Source: Eutrigla gurnardus (taxonomy: Eukaryota; Chordata; Actinopteri; Perciformes; Triglidae). From it: a stretch of 64,000 nucleotides of DNA. How positions within the stretch are numbered: the first letter of the stretch is position 1; each line of letters opens with the position of its first letter. Below are positions 42,523 through 53,800 of this stretch, in pieces. The stretch is taken from NCBI GenBank assembly GCA_963514095.1, contig OY741268.1, forward strand, positions 2,022,001 through 2,086,000. Reading direction: 5' to 3'. The notes under the pieces were generated by a model, which searched no databases, was not told the origin of the DNA, and worked only from the letters and a program-made list of their open reading frames with translations. The position numbers and the translations under genes are program-made.

Positions 42523-44659
42523 TGGTGTGAATGAAGTTGTGGCGGCAATACAACAGTACCAAGCTTTGTTGGTAACCAATCTAAGGAGTCGGCTACAAAG
42601 AGTATTCTAACAACATCAGGGAACTTGAAAAGGAGGCTCTGGCAGTATTTGACCAGTTGGAGGATCCATTTGCCTCTGTTTCAACAACATACAGGCAGGA
42701 CTGTGTGATTAAGGACTATTTCCATTTTGTAGAGTCAGAGGAAGTTACTGTGGGGTATACTGCTTGCTTTCTAAAAAAATGAGCAAAAAGAGTCCTCTCT
42801 ACCAGACCCAAATGTTTTCAGTATGTTCCTCTGATCAAAAGTCTGGAGCAGTTATTGTTCCGTCCAAAAGTCCTGGCAATGATAGATGAGCCACAGAATT
42901 ACAGAATTTGGTATTTGTATGACATTACAGATGGTAAATTCATGAAATCACACCCCTTATTTTATGCCCGACCCTCTGCCTTACAGATAATCCTTTACTC
43001 TGATGACATTGAACTTTGCAACCCACTTGGGTCTCATGCTTCCAAGAATAAGTTGGCAATGTTTTATTATACTCTTGGAAACATTAATCCAAAATATAGA
43101 TCAAAACTGGCTTCAATTCGCCTACTCGCCATTGCAAAGAAGAGAGATCTCTCTGAATGTAGAGTTGATGGAATTTTGGGAAGTCTGCATGAGGACCTAG
43201 TAGGGCTATACGAAGGTGTTAGAATTCCAAATGGGGATGGTGATTGGAAATATATGGAGCATTAGTTTCTATATGTGGGGACACTTTAGCTCAGCATGAG
43301 CTTTGTGGTTTTAAAGAGGGTGTTGGTTTTGCTTTCAAGAAATGTAGGCAGTGTGAATGTACATTTAAGGACATGCAGCTGTATTTTGATGAGGATTACT
43401 TTGAAGAAAGAAACAAAGAGAGACATATGCGGCAGTGTAGTGATATTGAGAAGGCCAATACTGAGTATCTCAGAAACAGTTTAAAAACTATATATGGGAT
43501 CAACAGAAGGAGTAAACTGGTAGAATTCCCAGCTTTTAACTTAATCCAACAAACACCCCAAGACATCATGCACATAATTCTAGAAGGCATTGCCCCATTA
43601 GAAATAAAGTGTGTGATGAAACACTTTTAGGACAACTTGACTTGGATGTTCTCAATAGTGCGTTACTTGCATTTCCCTACTCTCCACTTGATGTCAGAGA
43701 TAAACCAAGCCCTATAAGCTATAGCACATTAGCATCCAGTGACAATAAATTAAAGCAGTCCTCGGGCCAAATTATTGCTCTACTTAAAATTCTTCCATTT
43801 CTGATTGATGGAGTTAAAGGTAATGAGTACCACAGTCAGTCTTGAGCTGATATGAAATAGTTCAAATTTGGTTTGCTCCTGTTATTGGTCTACAGACTAT
43901 CAACAAATTGAAAACACTCATTGGACAGCACCTAACACATATGAAGAACCTTTTCCCAGATACCAACATCACTCCAAAGCAACATTATTTGATTCATGTT
44001 CCATCTCAGATTAAGCTACTGGGACCAATGGTTTGTCATATGTGCATGAGATTTGAATCAAAGCATTGCTTTTTTAAACAGTGGGCTTCAAAACTAAACT
44101 TTAAAAATGTCTGCAAGTCCTCAATAAGGCATAATCAAATGTATGAATGTTAGTAGTTCTGAACACCCCATTTTTTCAAATGATTGTACATTGGGATCGA
44201 TATCAGAAATAAGCAACATGTCATACTTAAAAGAAAGAACAAGAGCCTTTCTTGGAAATGATGAGGTAAACCATTGTGTCTGTAAAATGGATTAATCTAA
44301 ATGGCAACAAATATATATGGGAAAAGTCTTTAATTGTGAGTGATGTTAATTCTGATCTGCCAGAATTTGGACTTTTAAGAAATATCTATGTGATTAATTC
44401 ATCATTGTTTTGTTTTGAGTTCATGCAGTACAACACCATTTGTTATAATAGAGATTATATGGCATATCAAATAGAGATCCCAAACTTGGCACAAGCAACT
44501 GAACTGATATCTGTCGATAACCTTGTAGATTTCACTCCGTATTACAGTTTATTGAAATGTTATAAAATTAATTTAGTGGGCAGCACAGAACTGTTTAATA
44601 CCTTTTTCCAAATCAGTCAAACTGTATTGCATGTTTGTCTTGTTTATGACAATAAATGA
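42523..44659 (+). pseudogene. EnSpm/CACTA transposase, tnp2-like catalytic region
   Basis: After the TTTTTTCAG acceptor comes TGVNEVVAAIQQYQALLVTN. The core holds FYARPSALQIILYSDDIELC and NPLGSHASKNKLAMFYYTLG, then NINPKYRSKLASIRLLAIAK, a block I recognise from animal CACTA transposases. Downstream are FKKCRQCECTFKDMQLYF, QQTPQDIMHIILEGIAPLEI, DTNITPKQHYLIHVPSQIKL and MCMRFESKHCFFKQWA. A C-terminal segment at about 44,276-44,659 has IYVINSSLFCFEF and IPNLAQATELISVDNLVD. Stops or frameshifts near 42,606, 42,780, 43,263, 43,610 and 43,845 make it inactive. It lies 330 bp inside the right terminus. Confidence 0.88.
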
Positions 44660-44990
44660 ATTATTTTTAATAAATTGCTCTCATTTCTTAAGATTCTTAA
44701 ATTGAGAAGTTGTGCAAGTGGTCTTAATCTTAAAATAAGGAACACAATCTTCATCATTTGCTGGGATAATTTGCAAAAGATGTCCATACCTTGTTACTAG
44801 TTAAATTGAGCTTGATATTAGCTGGTAAATAATATTAAGAAAAAGTTCGAGATATTTTCTCAAAATAAGACTATTTTTCTTATGTGAAAAATGCTTGTCA
44901 AGATTTTTCTTCCTTTTAGACTAAAAATAGGACAAATTTTCTAGAAAAAAGCCTTTTTTTACTTTCTTAAAAATCTGTTTTTGCAGTGTG

Positions 44991-46520
44991 TCTTCATGAA
45001 CAGAGGACTTCTATGTTAATCTTAGTCCCTCCCAGATCAATTCTCTTATAGATAAATCTGGAAGCTTACTGAGAACGACTCTCGACTCTGTTGTGCCTCT
45101 AAAACAAAAAAACTATAAAACATAGTAAGTTAGCTTCCTGGTATAACTCCCAAACTCGTAAATTAAAACAAAAAATGTGTAATCTTGAAATCATCTGGCA
45201 CTCCACCAAACTGGAAGAATCCTGCCTAGTCTGGCAAGACAGTCTTAAAACGTATAAGAATGCTCTCCGTAATGCCAGAGCAGCCTGCTACTCATCTTTA
45301 ATAGAGGGAAATAAAAACAACCCTAGATTTCTTTTCAGTACTGTAGCCAAGCTGACAAAGAGTCACAGCTCTACTGAGCCATGTATTCCTAGAGATCTTA
45401 GTAGTAATGACTTTTAGAATTTTAGCTATCAGAGACAACATTACTCATGTCTTGCCTTCAATTGGAACCACGTTACCCTCAAACTCAGGAATCTTAGAAA
45501 TAGAAACAGCATTAAAATGTGATATATATTTAGACTGCTTTTCTCCAATCAACCTTAACCAACTAACGTCAATGATCTCTTCTTTAAACCTTCAACCTCT
45601 CTCCTAGACCTGATACCAACCAGGCTACTGAAAGAAGTCTTACCCTTAGTTAGCGCGTCCTTACTAGATATGATCAATGTGTCTTTAACAGGCTATGTGC
45701 CACAGTCATTTAAAGTAGCTGTAATTAAACCTCTTCTTAATAAGCCTACTCTAGATCCAGGGGTTTTAGCAAACTACATACCGATATCAAATCTTCCTTT
45801 TCTCTCTTAGATCCTTGAGAAAGTAGTCGCTAATCAGCTGTGTGACTTTCTCAACAATAACAGTCTACTTGAGGACTTCCAGTCAGGATTTAGAGTACAT
45901 CATAGTACAGAGACAGCTCTGGTGAAAATGACAAATTACCTTCTAATTGCTTCTGACAAAGGACTGGTTTCTGTACTTGTCCTGCTAGATATTAGTGCTG
46001 CGTTCAACACCATTAACCATGAGATTATAATATGTAGACACTAAAAAATGAATTGGCATCAAAGGAACCGTATTAAGCTGTTTAAAGTCCTATTTATCTA
46101 ATCGATCTCAGTTTGTGCATGTCAATGAAAAATCCTCCAGGCACACTGCATTTAAATACGGTGTTCCTCAAGGTTCTGTGCTCGGACCAATTATTTTCAA
46201 CTTATATATGCTTCCTTTAGGCAATGTTATTAGAAGACACTATAAACTTCCATTGTTATGCTGATGATACTCAATTGTATCTATCAACTAAGCCTGAAGA
46301 AACCAATCAGCTAGTTAAACTCCAGGCATGTTTTGATGACATAAAATCCTGGATGACCTGCAAGTTCCTGATGTTAAACTCAGATAAAACGTTATTGTAC
46401 TTGGGCCTAAACTCCTTCGAAGCCCGCTGTGTGACTGCTCAACTACTCCTGCTTTTTGGTCTACGGCGACATGGTACTACCAACACCAAATGCAGTTGGA
46501 ACCCAAGGGCCTGGGCTGCC
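44991..46520 (+). pseudogene. LINE ORF2, linker and reverse transcriptase
   Basis: The LINE frame resumes directly after the CACTA terminus. Blocks include KLASWYNSQTRKLKQKM, DSLKTYKNALRNARAACYSS, NNPRFLFSTVAKLTKSHSST, LLKEVLPLVSASLLDMINVS, LCDFLNNNSLLEDFQSGFRV, VLVLLDISAAFNTINHEI (RT block A), FKYGVPQGSVLGPIIFNLYM and CYADDTQLYLSTKP (catalytic Y-A-D-D). Several stops and frameshifts occur, for example near 45,415, 45,810 and 46,043. Confidence 0.9.
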
Positions 46521-46635
46521 TAAAAGCCTATTAAGGTAGTTTTTCTTGCCTCTGTCGCTATAACACTTGCCCCTGGGTGATGTTGGGACTTTGAAATTGT
46601 ATTGACTCTGGAAATCTTGAGTGTATTCTAGTCCT
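46520..46635 (+). other. LINE 3' UTR, first part
   Basis: The sequence after the RT ORF (TTTTTCTTGCCTCTGTCGCT and onward) is typical of L2-like 3' UTRs. It is cut at 46,635 by the second CACTA-like element and resumes at 49,936 or 49,939. Confidence 0.7.
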
Positions 46636-47078
46636 CACTGCATGAAAAGTCGGATTTTCGTCCCTGTAAACGCCCGGAAATCTCCCTAATTTTCGGGAGT
46701 TAACGACAATTTACAGGCTGCGAACGCCGCGTTCGTCTGTGCCGAAAATTGTCGAAAACGAACCACAGCGAAGGCTCTAATTAGCATATGAATAGCAGCG
46801 AAACCGCGCCTGGCCAGAGATGGCTTGAATATCCTCACTCAGGATTGGATGAAACCACTAGTTTTAAACAAGTATAATCGCTCGTGATTGGTTGGCAGAT
46901 CTGGTCATTATAAATGTAAAGCCAACCCACATTGGCAGATCTGTCACTATTGGTCAACCTGATGAGTCATTATAAATGTAAACCCCACCCCCGTTGGCAG
47001 ATGTGTTACTATTGGTCACACTGGGTCTTTTAAACAAGAATAATCACCAGTGATTGGTTAGCAGATCTATCACTATAT

Positions 47079-47090
47079 ATATATACATAT

Positions 47091-47169
<79 letters not shown>

Positions 47170-47225
47170 TGTATATATATGTATATGTATATTTATACAT
47201 ATATATATATATAAACATATATTTA
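47079..47225. repeat. (TA)n microsatellite
   Basis: A long, nearly pure TA tract with short CA and TG interruptions lies just beyond the 3' side of the minus-strand gene. Open frames drawn through it are artefacts of the repeat. Confidence 0.95.
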
Positions 47226-47389
47226 TTTTTATTTATTGATATATTTATAAATATAAATATGAATGAATTTATTGAGGAAAGGAAAAATTGCCAGGAGGAA
47301 GTATTCAAAGAAAGAGCTTTATTGACAACACAACACACAACTGTACAAATTTGCCCACACAACAAACAAATGAACTGGCGACATTCTCT

Positions 47390-48943
47390 CCGAATTAGGT
47401 CAATTTTACAGCCCCTGCGGTGCGTGGCCCTGTACTTGGGATTCTTCTCTAATCGCGACTGTAGAGTCGCACAGAGCTCGGTGAGCTCCTGGCTACGAGA
47501 GGATGGAGGTCGCACAATCCATCCAGACACCCCGCCAACGACGCCGTCCTCCTCATCAGACATCATGTCTGTGGTGGCGCACTTCCAACGGTCCACCTCA
47601 TCGCCAGCAAGCACACTCCGTCTCGCTTCCAGCAGCTGTAAAACAATCAATAAAGACAATCAGTACTGCGCGATGCACTGCGCATGGACACAACACATCT
47701 ATTAATGCACCTGAAAAATAGGTTTAGGTAGGTTTGGTCACATTGACCAAAAACGGATCTAATAAATCTAATAAGTCTTACCCTCTTTCTCCTGGAACGA
47801 CTCCGAGCTGACCTCTTCACAGCTTCCGCCTGCGATGCGAGATCAGGCTGTGTGTGTCTGAAGCTCCTGCGTACCGTTTCATAGTATGTCTTACAGGCAG
47901 CTGGAAAACAATTAAATGCGTGGTATGAATAAGAAAACTTAAGTCACAGTAAAATTAAAACAAGGAAGAAGAAAACAGTAAAAGTTACTTACACACAATG
48001 GCGTCACTATCAGCGTCATAGAAATCCGGACTTGCGGACAAAGCTCCGAGCAAGTAAGAGGTCACAGCTTCGTTATGAGGCGAGGTTCGTCTGTGAAAAC
48101 AAAATGAACAGTTAAGATCGGTATCTACTGTTAACGCATCTATTTCCTTATACAGCAGAATGAAAGCATATTCTTTCAATCGTACCCTTGCTCCGGTTCG
48201 TAGCGCCTACAAGTCGTCTCCGAGTTGTGAAGACGGCGTACTGCTTCCTGTAAAAGACCAACAACATACACTTAACAAAGCAACTTAACGTTACACTGGT
48301 TCCTCTCTCTTGTTCTTTTACAAGGCTACTATGCTACTTTTAGCTTGGACTATTAGCTTTTAAGCTACTTTTAGCTTGGGCTTGCTTTGCTAATTTTAGC
48401 TTAGCTAGCAGTCACCGAACATATTCTTACCGCAATCATCCTGAGAGTCTCCAGCAGTCCTGGATATAAGAATTATAACATTTAAACCACATTTTCTTAA
48501 GTGAAGCCTCTCAGAGCAGCATCCCTCCTGCCGGTGAACGTGAACGTCTCCTCATCGTTCCCTGCACTGAATGAGGCGCCCGGTGTCTGCATCCGTCCCT
48601 TTAACGGACAACGGTGCACGGCGTTATTAATCACCGTTAGTAAATATATAACCACGGTTTAACATAAGCACTATATTATTAGTTAACGTCGGTAAAAACG
48701 GCACATGTTCCGCTTCGCTTGCGCTCGCTAACCCCTATGGTAAATTAGCGTCTGTAGGCTAGCCGGCTGGCAGGACCTTCGATTCGTAACGTTAACGTAC
48801 AATTCCAACAACAATAAAGTAAGGTTCATTATCAATACGATTTAAAAGTCAGCTGGAAACATAAAAATCATGTTACAGTATACTTACATGTGTACGCGGT
48901 TTGTGTCGGGCTGTCGCCAGAATCACCGCAGTCGTCCGCCATT
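47390..48943 (-). CDS. six-exon gene of the second CACTA-like element
   Basis: Exons in transcript order on the minus strand: 48,943-48,890 (MADDCGDSGDSPTQTAYT); about 48,460-48,432 (GLLETLRMIA); about 48,246-48,187 (AVRRLHNSETTCRRYEPEQ); about 48,093-47,990 (TSPHNEAVTSYLLGALSASP, then DFYDADSDAIV); 47,900-47,781 (CKTYYETVRRSFRHTQPDLA, then SARSRSRRKR); 47,640-47,390 (LLEARRSVLAGDEVDRWKCA, then DMMSDEEDG and GWIVRPPSSRSQELTELC). GT and AG sites fit most junctions. The last two exons resemble a domain found in multicopy fish transposon proteins and, as I recall, in C14orf93-like proteins. The exact function is unknown. No stop is seen within these exons, but the end of the last exon is uncertain. 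Confidence 0.6.
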
Positions 48944-49147
48944 ATCCAAAACTTGTGAAGTCAGACGAGCCGCAATGCATTTTGGGAAGTTGAGTAGATT
49001 TAGCAAGGTCCGCTGTATACTCAGAAATTCTTGCCAATGCAGTATACATCCGGGCATTTCTCACGTACACAAATTCACATACTATTGTATCTGAACGCAC
49101 TACGTACTCAAATTTACGTCACAATTAAGTACGAGTAGGACGTTAGT
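48944..49147. promoter_or_regulatory. intergenic region of the second CACTA-like element
   Basis: The interval lies between the minus-strand start codon at 48,943 and the plus-strand frame at about 49,148. It is CpG-containing with a CCGCCATT phrase around the start codon. A divergent promoter is plausible from the layout only. Confidence 0.35.
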
Positions 49148-49507
49148 ATGGCATTTCGAACACAGCCGAGATCTATGATCTATGAACCCATCCTTGACCC
49201 TCTAGCAGAACTACGACCAGCCATTATAAAGCAGTTTATAGTTGTTAATGTTGTGTCAAAAGGTACTGCATTTAAACATGTTATTGCGCAAGTTTCCTGG
49301 CTTCATCCCCATCCGGACAGACATTTTTATGGAAAGCCAATAGAAGTTTGGAGCTTGCAGGGAACAGACACGTCATACCCAGCATCATTTCTGCCTGTTG
49401 AGCGCATTGCTGGGAGATGTGTGGTTAACACATCCACTGTGCATTTAAGCAAGACCAAAGAAAGGGTCACTGTAGTCATGCCACTATGCACAGTGGTTGA
49501 GCTCTAG
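49148..49507 (+). CDS. CACTA-type protein tail domain
   Basis: The 119-residue frame contains KQFIVVNVVSKGTAFKHVIA, VSWLHPHPDRHFYGKPIEVW and ASFLPVERIAGRCVVN. The V-x-W-x-x-HP-x-x-x-x-YGKP-x-E-W then FLPVxRI pattern is one I recognise from the C-terminal domains of fish CACTA/EnSpm-type proteins. It stands alone here without the catalytic region, so it may be the last exon of a deleted transposase. The 3' UTR includes a duplicated TATCTTTGAATGAAGATGAA phrase at 49,597 and 49,624. Confidence 0.6.
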   Translation: MAFRTQPRSMIYEPILDPLAELRPAIIKQFIVVNVVSKGTAFKHVIAQVSWLHPHPDRHFYGKPIEVWSLQGTDTSYPASFLPVERIAGRCVVNTSTVHLSKTKERVTVVMPLCTVVEL

Positions 49508-49938
49508 GAGACTGTGATGTTGTTTGCATGAATGTACATTTTACCTTTGTGGCAAAGCCTGATTAAAACTAATTGTTGAAGCAAATTGTTTTGTGTATCT
49601 TTGAATGAAGATGAAATTAAGTTATATCTTTGAATGAAGATGAAATGAAGTTAACACCTTTCAGAAAAATGTCACCTGGGGGAAAACTCCCCCTGCTACC
49701 CTAATTTGCATTTGTATAGCTCACAGCATTTTCATTTACAAGTTAAAGCCTCCCCTAGGATTACGGGGAGGGGGGTCATGGGGGGACAACTGCCAAGCAA
49801 GGCCCACGTCAATTCCCGGCAATTTACGTCAGTTTTCGGTGTTTCCTGCAAATTGCCGTTTGCAGTCGTAAACCTGAACTTCCACGGCAATTTACAGGGC
49901 CGCTAACTGACGAAAATCCCACTTTTCATGCAGTGCCT

Positions 49939-50127
49939 GCTCAATGTGTTATGTGTCCTGAGATGACTTCTGTTGTGTTATGACACTATAAATAAAATGA
50001 TGATAATAGAGCTACAGTATGATACCTTGGTCTCCATGATGATTTTGTACACAAGGGACAAGGTTTCAGGATAATAGAAATATGCATCAAAAAAACTCAC
50101 CTATTCTTTACAGTCTGGTGTCATAGG
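49939..50127 (+). other. LINE 3' end and short flank
   Basis: GCTCAATGTGTTATGTGTCC and CACTATAAATAAAATGATGA complete the LINE 3' UTR. The remainder to 50,127 is unassigned flank ending in TAGG, the target duplication of the next element. Confidence 0.65.
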
Positions 50128-50628
50128 TGTAGAAGAAAATGTGTTACCTTACAATTCTTATTTGTATCTCATACTAATATTCCTTTCTCTCGGAACATCA
50201 AATGTCCTGCTGAGCTGTATTCATTGTATTTAACCCTTGCCATCTTGATGAAAAGACCCTTTGATCTGTCCCCCTTCCTGGACCGTCTCCGAAACACCTT
50301 CATCTCACATACTTGATCAAGGCCTTCATGAATGACCCCTGTTGTGACACTATGTAGAAAGAACCCAGCTGTTCCGAGGGAAGTCACACCTTTATGTTGT
50401 CTCAGGACGTCTCTTCCTCTTGGGAGAGACGCATATTGAATCTATGTAAATCCACTGTTTAGACCTGCCCCTTTGGTTCTGTGTATAAAGTTATCCCTCA
50501 CCTCACATATTTTAGAATGGACTGTGTGACAACGCGATATTGCCCTTTCTCCACTGTCAGTGATTAAACCTCATTTGAACCAGCCACAGAATTGGACCTG
50601 ACCTTGTCTCAGGTCCGGATCTTCCATA
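50128..50628 (+). mobile_element. 5' LTR of an ERV-like element
   Basis: It starts TGTAGAAGAAAATG and matches 55,977-56,450 almost perfectly up to TTGGACCTGA. TTGTGTATAAAGTT near 50,480 is a TATA-like box and a TGATTAAACC motif near 50,561 may serve polyadenylation. The last 30 bp differ from the other LTR. Confidence 0.85.
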
Positions 50629-50689
50629 GACCCAGGTAACGGGATTTCAATTTCAAATAGCAGTGATTGACTGCAGGCGGTTCTGGTGA

Positions 50690-51650
50690 GTTTTAAGCAA
50701 AAAGGCCTTTTTGTAGTATAATAACGGATTACATGGTGCGATTCTCTATAAAATGACCTTATGGGTTTGAGTTTTTCTCTGTGTAACGGATTATTATATG
50801 AGGTGGATGATATTGTTATGGAGTAACCAGGCTTACATACATATTGTCGTGAATCCTATTGGTAGCATAATGACAGTTTGCATGGTGGAATTCTCCGTGA
50901 CCTTATGGGTCTGAGTGTTTCTCTATGTGAGGGATTGTTATGTCAGGTAGACAATTTTAGTGGAGCGAATCAGTCTGACACTATATTATCATAATTCCTA
51001 AACTTGGTAGTATAATGACGGTTTGCATAGTAGAATTCTCTGTGATTGAGGATTTTTCTATGTGAGGGATTGTTATGCGAGGTCGACGATATTTAAGTGG
51101 GGTAGCCAGTCCGCCACTCATATTGTCCTAAATCCTATTGGTAGTATAATGACGGTTTGCATAGTAGAATTCTCTGTGATTGAGGATTTTTCTATGTGAG
51201 GAATTGTTATGCGAGGTCGACGATATTTAAGTGGGGTAGCCAGTCCGCCACTCATATTGTCCTAAATCCTATTGGTAGTATAATGACGGTTTGCATAGTA
51301 GAATTCTCTGTGATTGAGGATTTTTCTATGTGAGGGATTGTTATGCGAGGTCGATGATATTGGAGTAGGGGTAACCAGACCGCCGCTCATATTGTCCTAA
51401 ATCCTATTGGTAGTATAATGATGGTTTATATAGTGGAATTCTTTGTGATTGAGGATTTTTCTGTATGAGGGATTGTTATGCGAGGTGGATGACATTGTAG
51501 TAGGGGTAGCCAGACCGCCGCTCATGTCATCGTAATTCCTACTTGGAAATATAATGACGATTTGCATGGTGAAACTCTCTGTAATCTTATGGATTTCAGT
51601 TGTTCTCTTTGTAAAAGATTGTTATATTGAATGAATGAGGTGTGTATAAC
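50690..51650. repeat. minisatellite of about 134-bp units
   Basis: The phrase GGTAGTATAATGACGGTTTG recurs at about 51,007, 51,140, 51,274 and 51,409, with more diverged units before (about 50,715, 50,865) and after (about 51,543). Each unit also holds GTGAGGGATTGTTATG-like and GTAGCCAG-like phrases. The central units at 51,007-51,360 are almost identical, which suggests recent unequal exchange. It lies where a retroviral leader and gag would be expected. Confidence 0.88.
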
Positions 51651-53000
51651 CAGTTTGACAGTTGTATGAGCTCATTGTAACGTCTTGTTTGTCAATGTCG
51701 TGTATTTGTGTTTTGCTGTGATTTAAGGCCCGCTGCGGCCATAAATATGTTGTTTTCTTACTGTGAGAAATTATTGCTGGAATTGAGTAGTTGTTCGGGA
51801 GGTTACAATTGAATACAACATTCCAGCTCTAATTCCTTATCCGTTAGTTAATAACCTTTTGTTCACCGTGATTCACGACTGCTGGTTTACCACGTGGCTA
51901 AGAGTACTTTCTTTTCATGTAAATTCGAATTTCTCTCCACTGTTCCTTTGTTATTTAGTAGTATCGCTTCTTTAGCTAGTTGGGTTGTTTGTCTGTTTTA
52001 ATTAATTTTCCCCAACCTACTTTAGTTTTCTTTTTAAATACTTTATATTCAATTTTTTTTTATTTCTTGTTACTCAAGACTGTTAGTAACTTGCCCTTTA
52101 GCCCTTCTCTAACTAGTTGGTTTGTCTCTCTGTTTTAATTCGTTTCCCCCACCTACCCTTTGTTATTTACTCCTTTGTTCTTGTTTAAATCACTTCACCC
52201 TACCTACTTTCTATTATTTTAGTATTTTTTTGTAAATATTTCATTTTTTAGATTTTATGATTTCTTGTTTCTCATAACTAATACCGACCTTTTCCTTCTA
52301 GTATTATCATTTCTTTTTAGCCGGTTGTTTCTGTATCAATTAATTTGCCCCGTTTTATTTTTTATGTAAAAAATATTGTTCTCAATTTTTAGTACTATTA
52401 TTATTTTCTAGGTAATCATTTTTATAATATTTCTTTGTTTCAATTGTATTTTTATTTTTTTATTTTCACTGTATTTCATTTTTATTTTTATTATTATTTT
52501 TTATTTTCGCCTGGTTTTTGCCTGGAATGCTCTATACAAATCTGGCACCCTATTGAACGGAGTTAAACTGAGAGAGCGTTCACAGACACCAGGATGAATG
52601 CATTCACAGTAGCGTGAGTTCACGTTCTTCCCTATCGTTCAATTAACTATTTCAGGCACAACACTGTTTAGTATCGCTTCTCTAACTAGTTGGTTGTCTG
52701 TCTGTTTTAATGCATTTTCCGCAACCTACCTGTTGCTATTTTAGTCTTTTTGTAAATACATTATTTTTCTATTTTATTACTTCAGGTTTCACATACTATT
52801 AGTACTTTTATATTAATTAATTTTTACCTTTTGTTAATATTAGTTGTTGTTTTTTTAAATGTATTATTTTCATTTTTTAATTTCTCGTTAATAATTATGT
52901 TGGTTTTAATTTTATTTCATCGTATTTTTTTTATTAGTGTTTCATTATTATTTTCGCTTGTACATTTTTATTTTCTTTTTTTTTCTCTTCTAAAAAAAAA
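51651..53000. other. T-rich noncoding interior
   Basis: The sequence is very rich in TTTT and TATTTT phrases, with repeated TAGTTGGTTTGTCTGTCTGTTT-like segments near 51,975, 52,115 and 52,690. I see no coding potential. Confidence 0.6.
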
Positions 53001-53041
53001 AAATTAACTGAATTATATGACTTGCCATCAATCCTAAAGAC

Positions 53042-53270
53042 TTGTCCTCCGTTGAATTGTCCTCTGAGGTTGTAAACACAGTAGGCGTCTCCGGCATCAC
53101 TAAACAAAACCCAGTAAGTACTCCAATGACAGTGGAATTAGGCCCCCTATCTAGAGAACATGCCTTTCTAATGGCTACTGATACCCCTATGAACTTACTG
53201 GGTCGTGATTTATTATTTAAATTTGGCTGCACCATTAATGCACACCTTATGGGGTATATCTTGATGTACC
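53042..53270 (+). pseudogene. retroviral-type protease fragment
   Basis: The frame reads PMTVELGPLSREHAFLMATD then TPMNLLGRDLLFKFGC. The LLGRDLL block is the C-terminal signature of retroviral aspartic proteases. The catalytic DTG region upstream is missing. Confidence 0.7.
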
Positions 53271-53544
53271 TGATGTTAATGTTAATACTGTGTTTTCTAT
53301 GCTACAACAGGTTTCCCGATCAGTGACCTATGCTTGGCAGTTGCCCTCTCCCCAACTTTCTTTAAAACTTCAAACAATCTATGACCATATAACCAAACAA
53401 CCCACTTCTCCTTTCCTTTCTTGGCTGATTTCTGAAATATCTGACTCTTTGCTCTAGTTTCCCTCACTCCATTGTGTAGCTCATCACGATGCAGTTCCAA
53501 ATTCTGAGTATACTCAAAAAGCTGAGCAAGATGAAAGAGCAACC

Positions 53545-53800
53545 TCCCTCTTGCATGTTAAATATATATATTTTGGTCATGCAGGGATTGCACTCAATGT
53601 AAAACTATCTCTCACTCAACAACCTATGTTTCAGAAGGATGATGGTGTTCCCCATATTGCAGTAGCTACTGCTAACAAATGCGACACCTTGGAGCTGGGC
53701 AAGATGGTAAAGTTATTCCAATGTTGTAATGACAAATACTGTAGCCAGTTACCCACTGTACAAGGTTGGCTCTTTGGGGTACATCCTGTGTGTCTCTTTT
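53545..53800 (+). pseudogene. pol-associated fragment of the ERV-like element
   Basis: The frame contains HVKYIYFGHAGIALNVKLSL and PHIAVATANKCDTLELGKMV. I recognise this as a segment present in fish retrovirus-like polyproteins, but I cannot assign an enzymatic role. Neighbouring frames are broken. Confidence 0.45.

Larger units (their letters stand above)
17759..44988. mobile_element. EnSpm/CACTA element, about 27.2 kb with nested insertions
   Basis: The left end CACTGCAAAAAAGG at 17,759 and the complement of the right end, CACTGCAAAAACAG, form short inverted termini. A TG dinucleotide is present on both sides (17,757-17,758 and 44,989-44,990). The LINE frame runs through the site. Subterminal sequence is rich in TTCTAGAAA and AAGATTTT motifs of the type seen in fish CACTA elements. 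Inside are a tnp2-like transposase (+) and a SAM-like accessory gene (-). Two composite elements, a nuclease-like gene, a Gmr1 retrotransposon and a TTAA palindrome lie within. The 2-bp duplication alone is weak; the resumed LINE and the transposase make the call strong. Confidence 0.9.
46636..49935. mobile_element. second CACTA-like element (3.3 kb)
   Basis: Terminal inverted repeats of about 27 bp, with one mismatch, start CACTGCATGAAAAGT and end in its complement. CCT is duplicated at 46,633-46,635 and 49,936-49,938. CACTG ends with a 3-bp duplication fit CACTA. The element carries a six-exon minus-strand gene and a plus-strand frame resembling the tail of CACTA-type proteins. Additional subterminal inverted phrases (CCCGGAAAT... 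and TTTACAGG...) lie inside both ends. A Harbinger-like origin (also 3-bp duplication) cannot be excluded. Confidence 0.82.
15834..50010 (+). mobile_element. L2-type LINE, split by three insertions
   Basis: The pieces lie in the expected order on one strand: ORF1 esterase (about 15,834-16,381), ORF2 endonuclease (about 16,585-17,757), ORF2 linker and RT (44,991-46,520), 3' UTR (46,520-46,635 and 49,939-50,010). The UTR continues cleanly across the second CACTA insert and ends in GACACTATAAATAAAATGAT, typical of L2/CR1-like 3' tails. Only about 4.3 kb of the 34 kb belongs to the LINE itself. Multiple stops and indels show that it is inactive. Confidence 0.88.

Noticed and set aside
47030..47240. 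Frames through the TA tract on both strands
   Set aside because: Translations are runs of YIYI produced by the microsatellite; only the exon beyond 47,390 on the minus strand has real sequence character.
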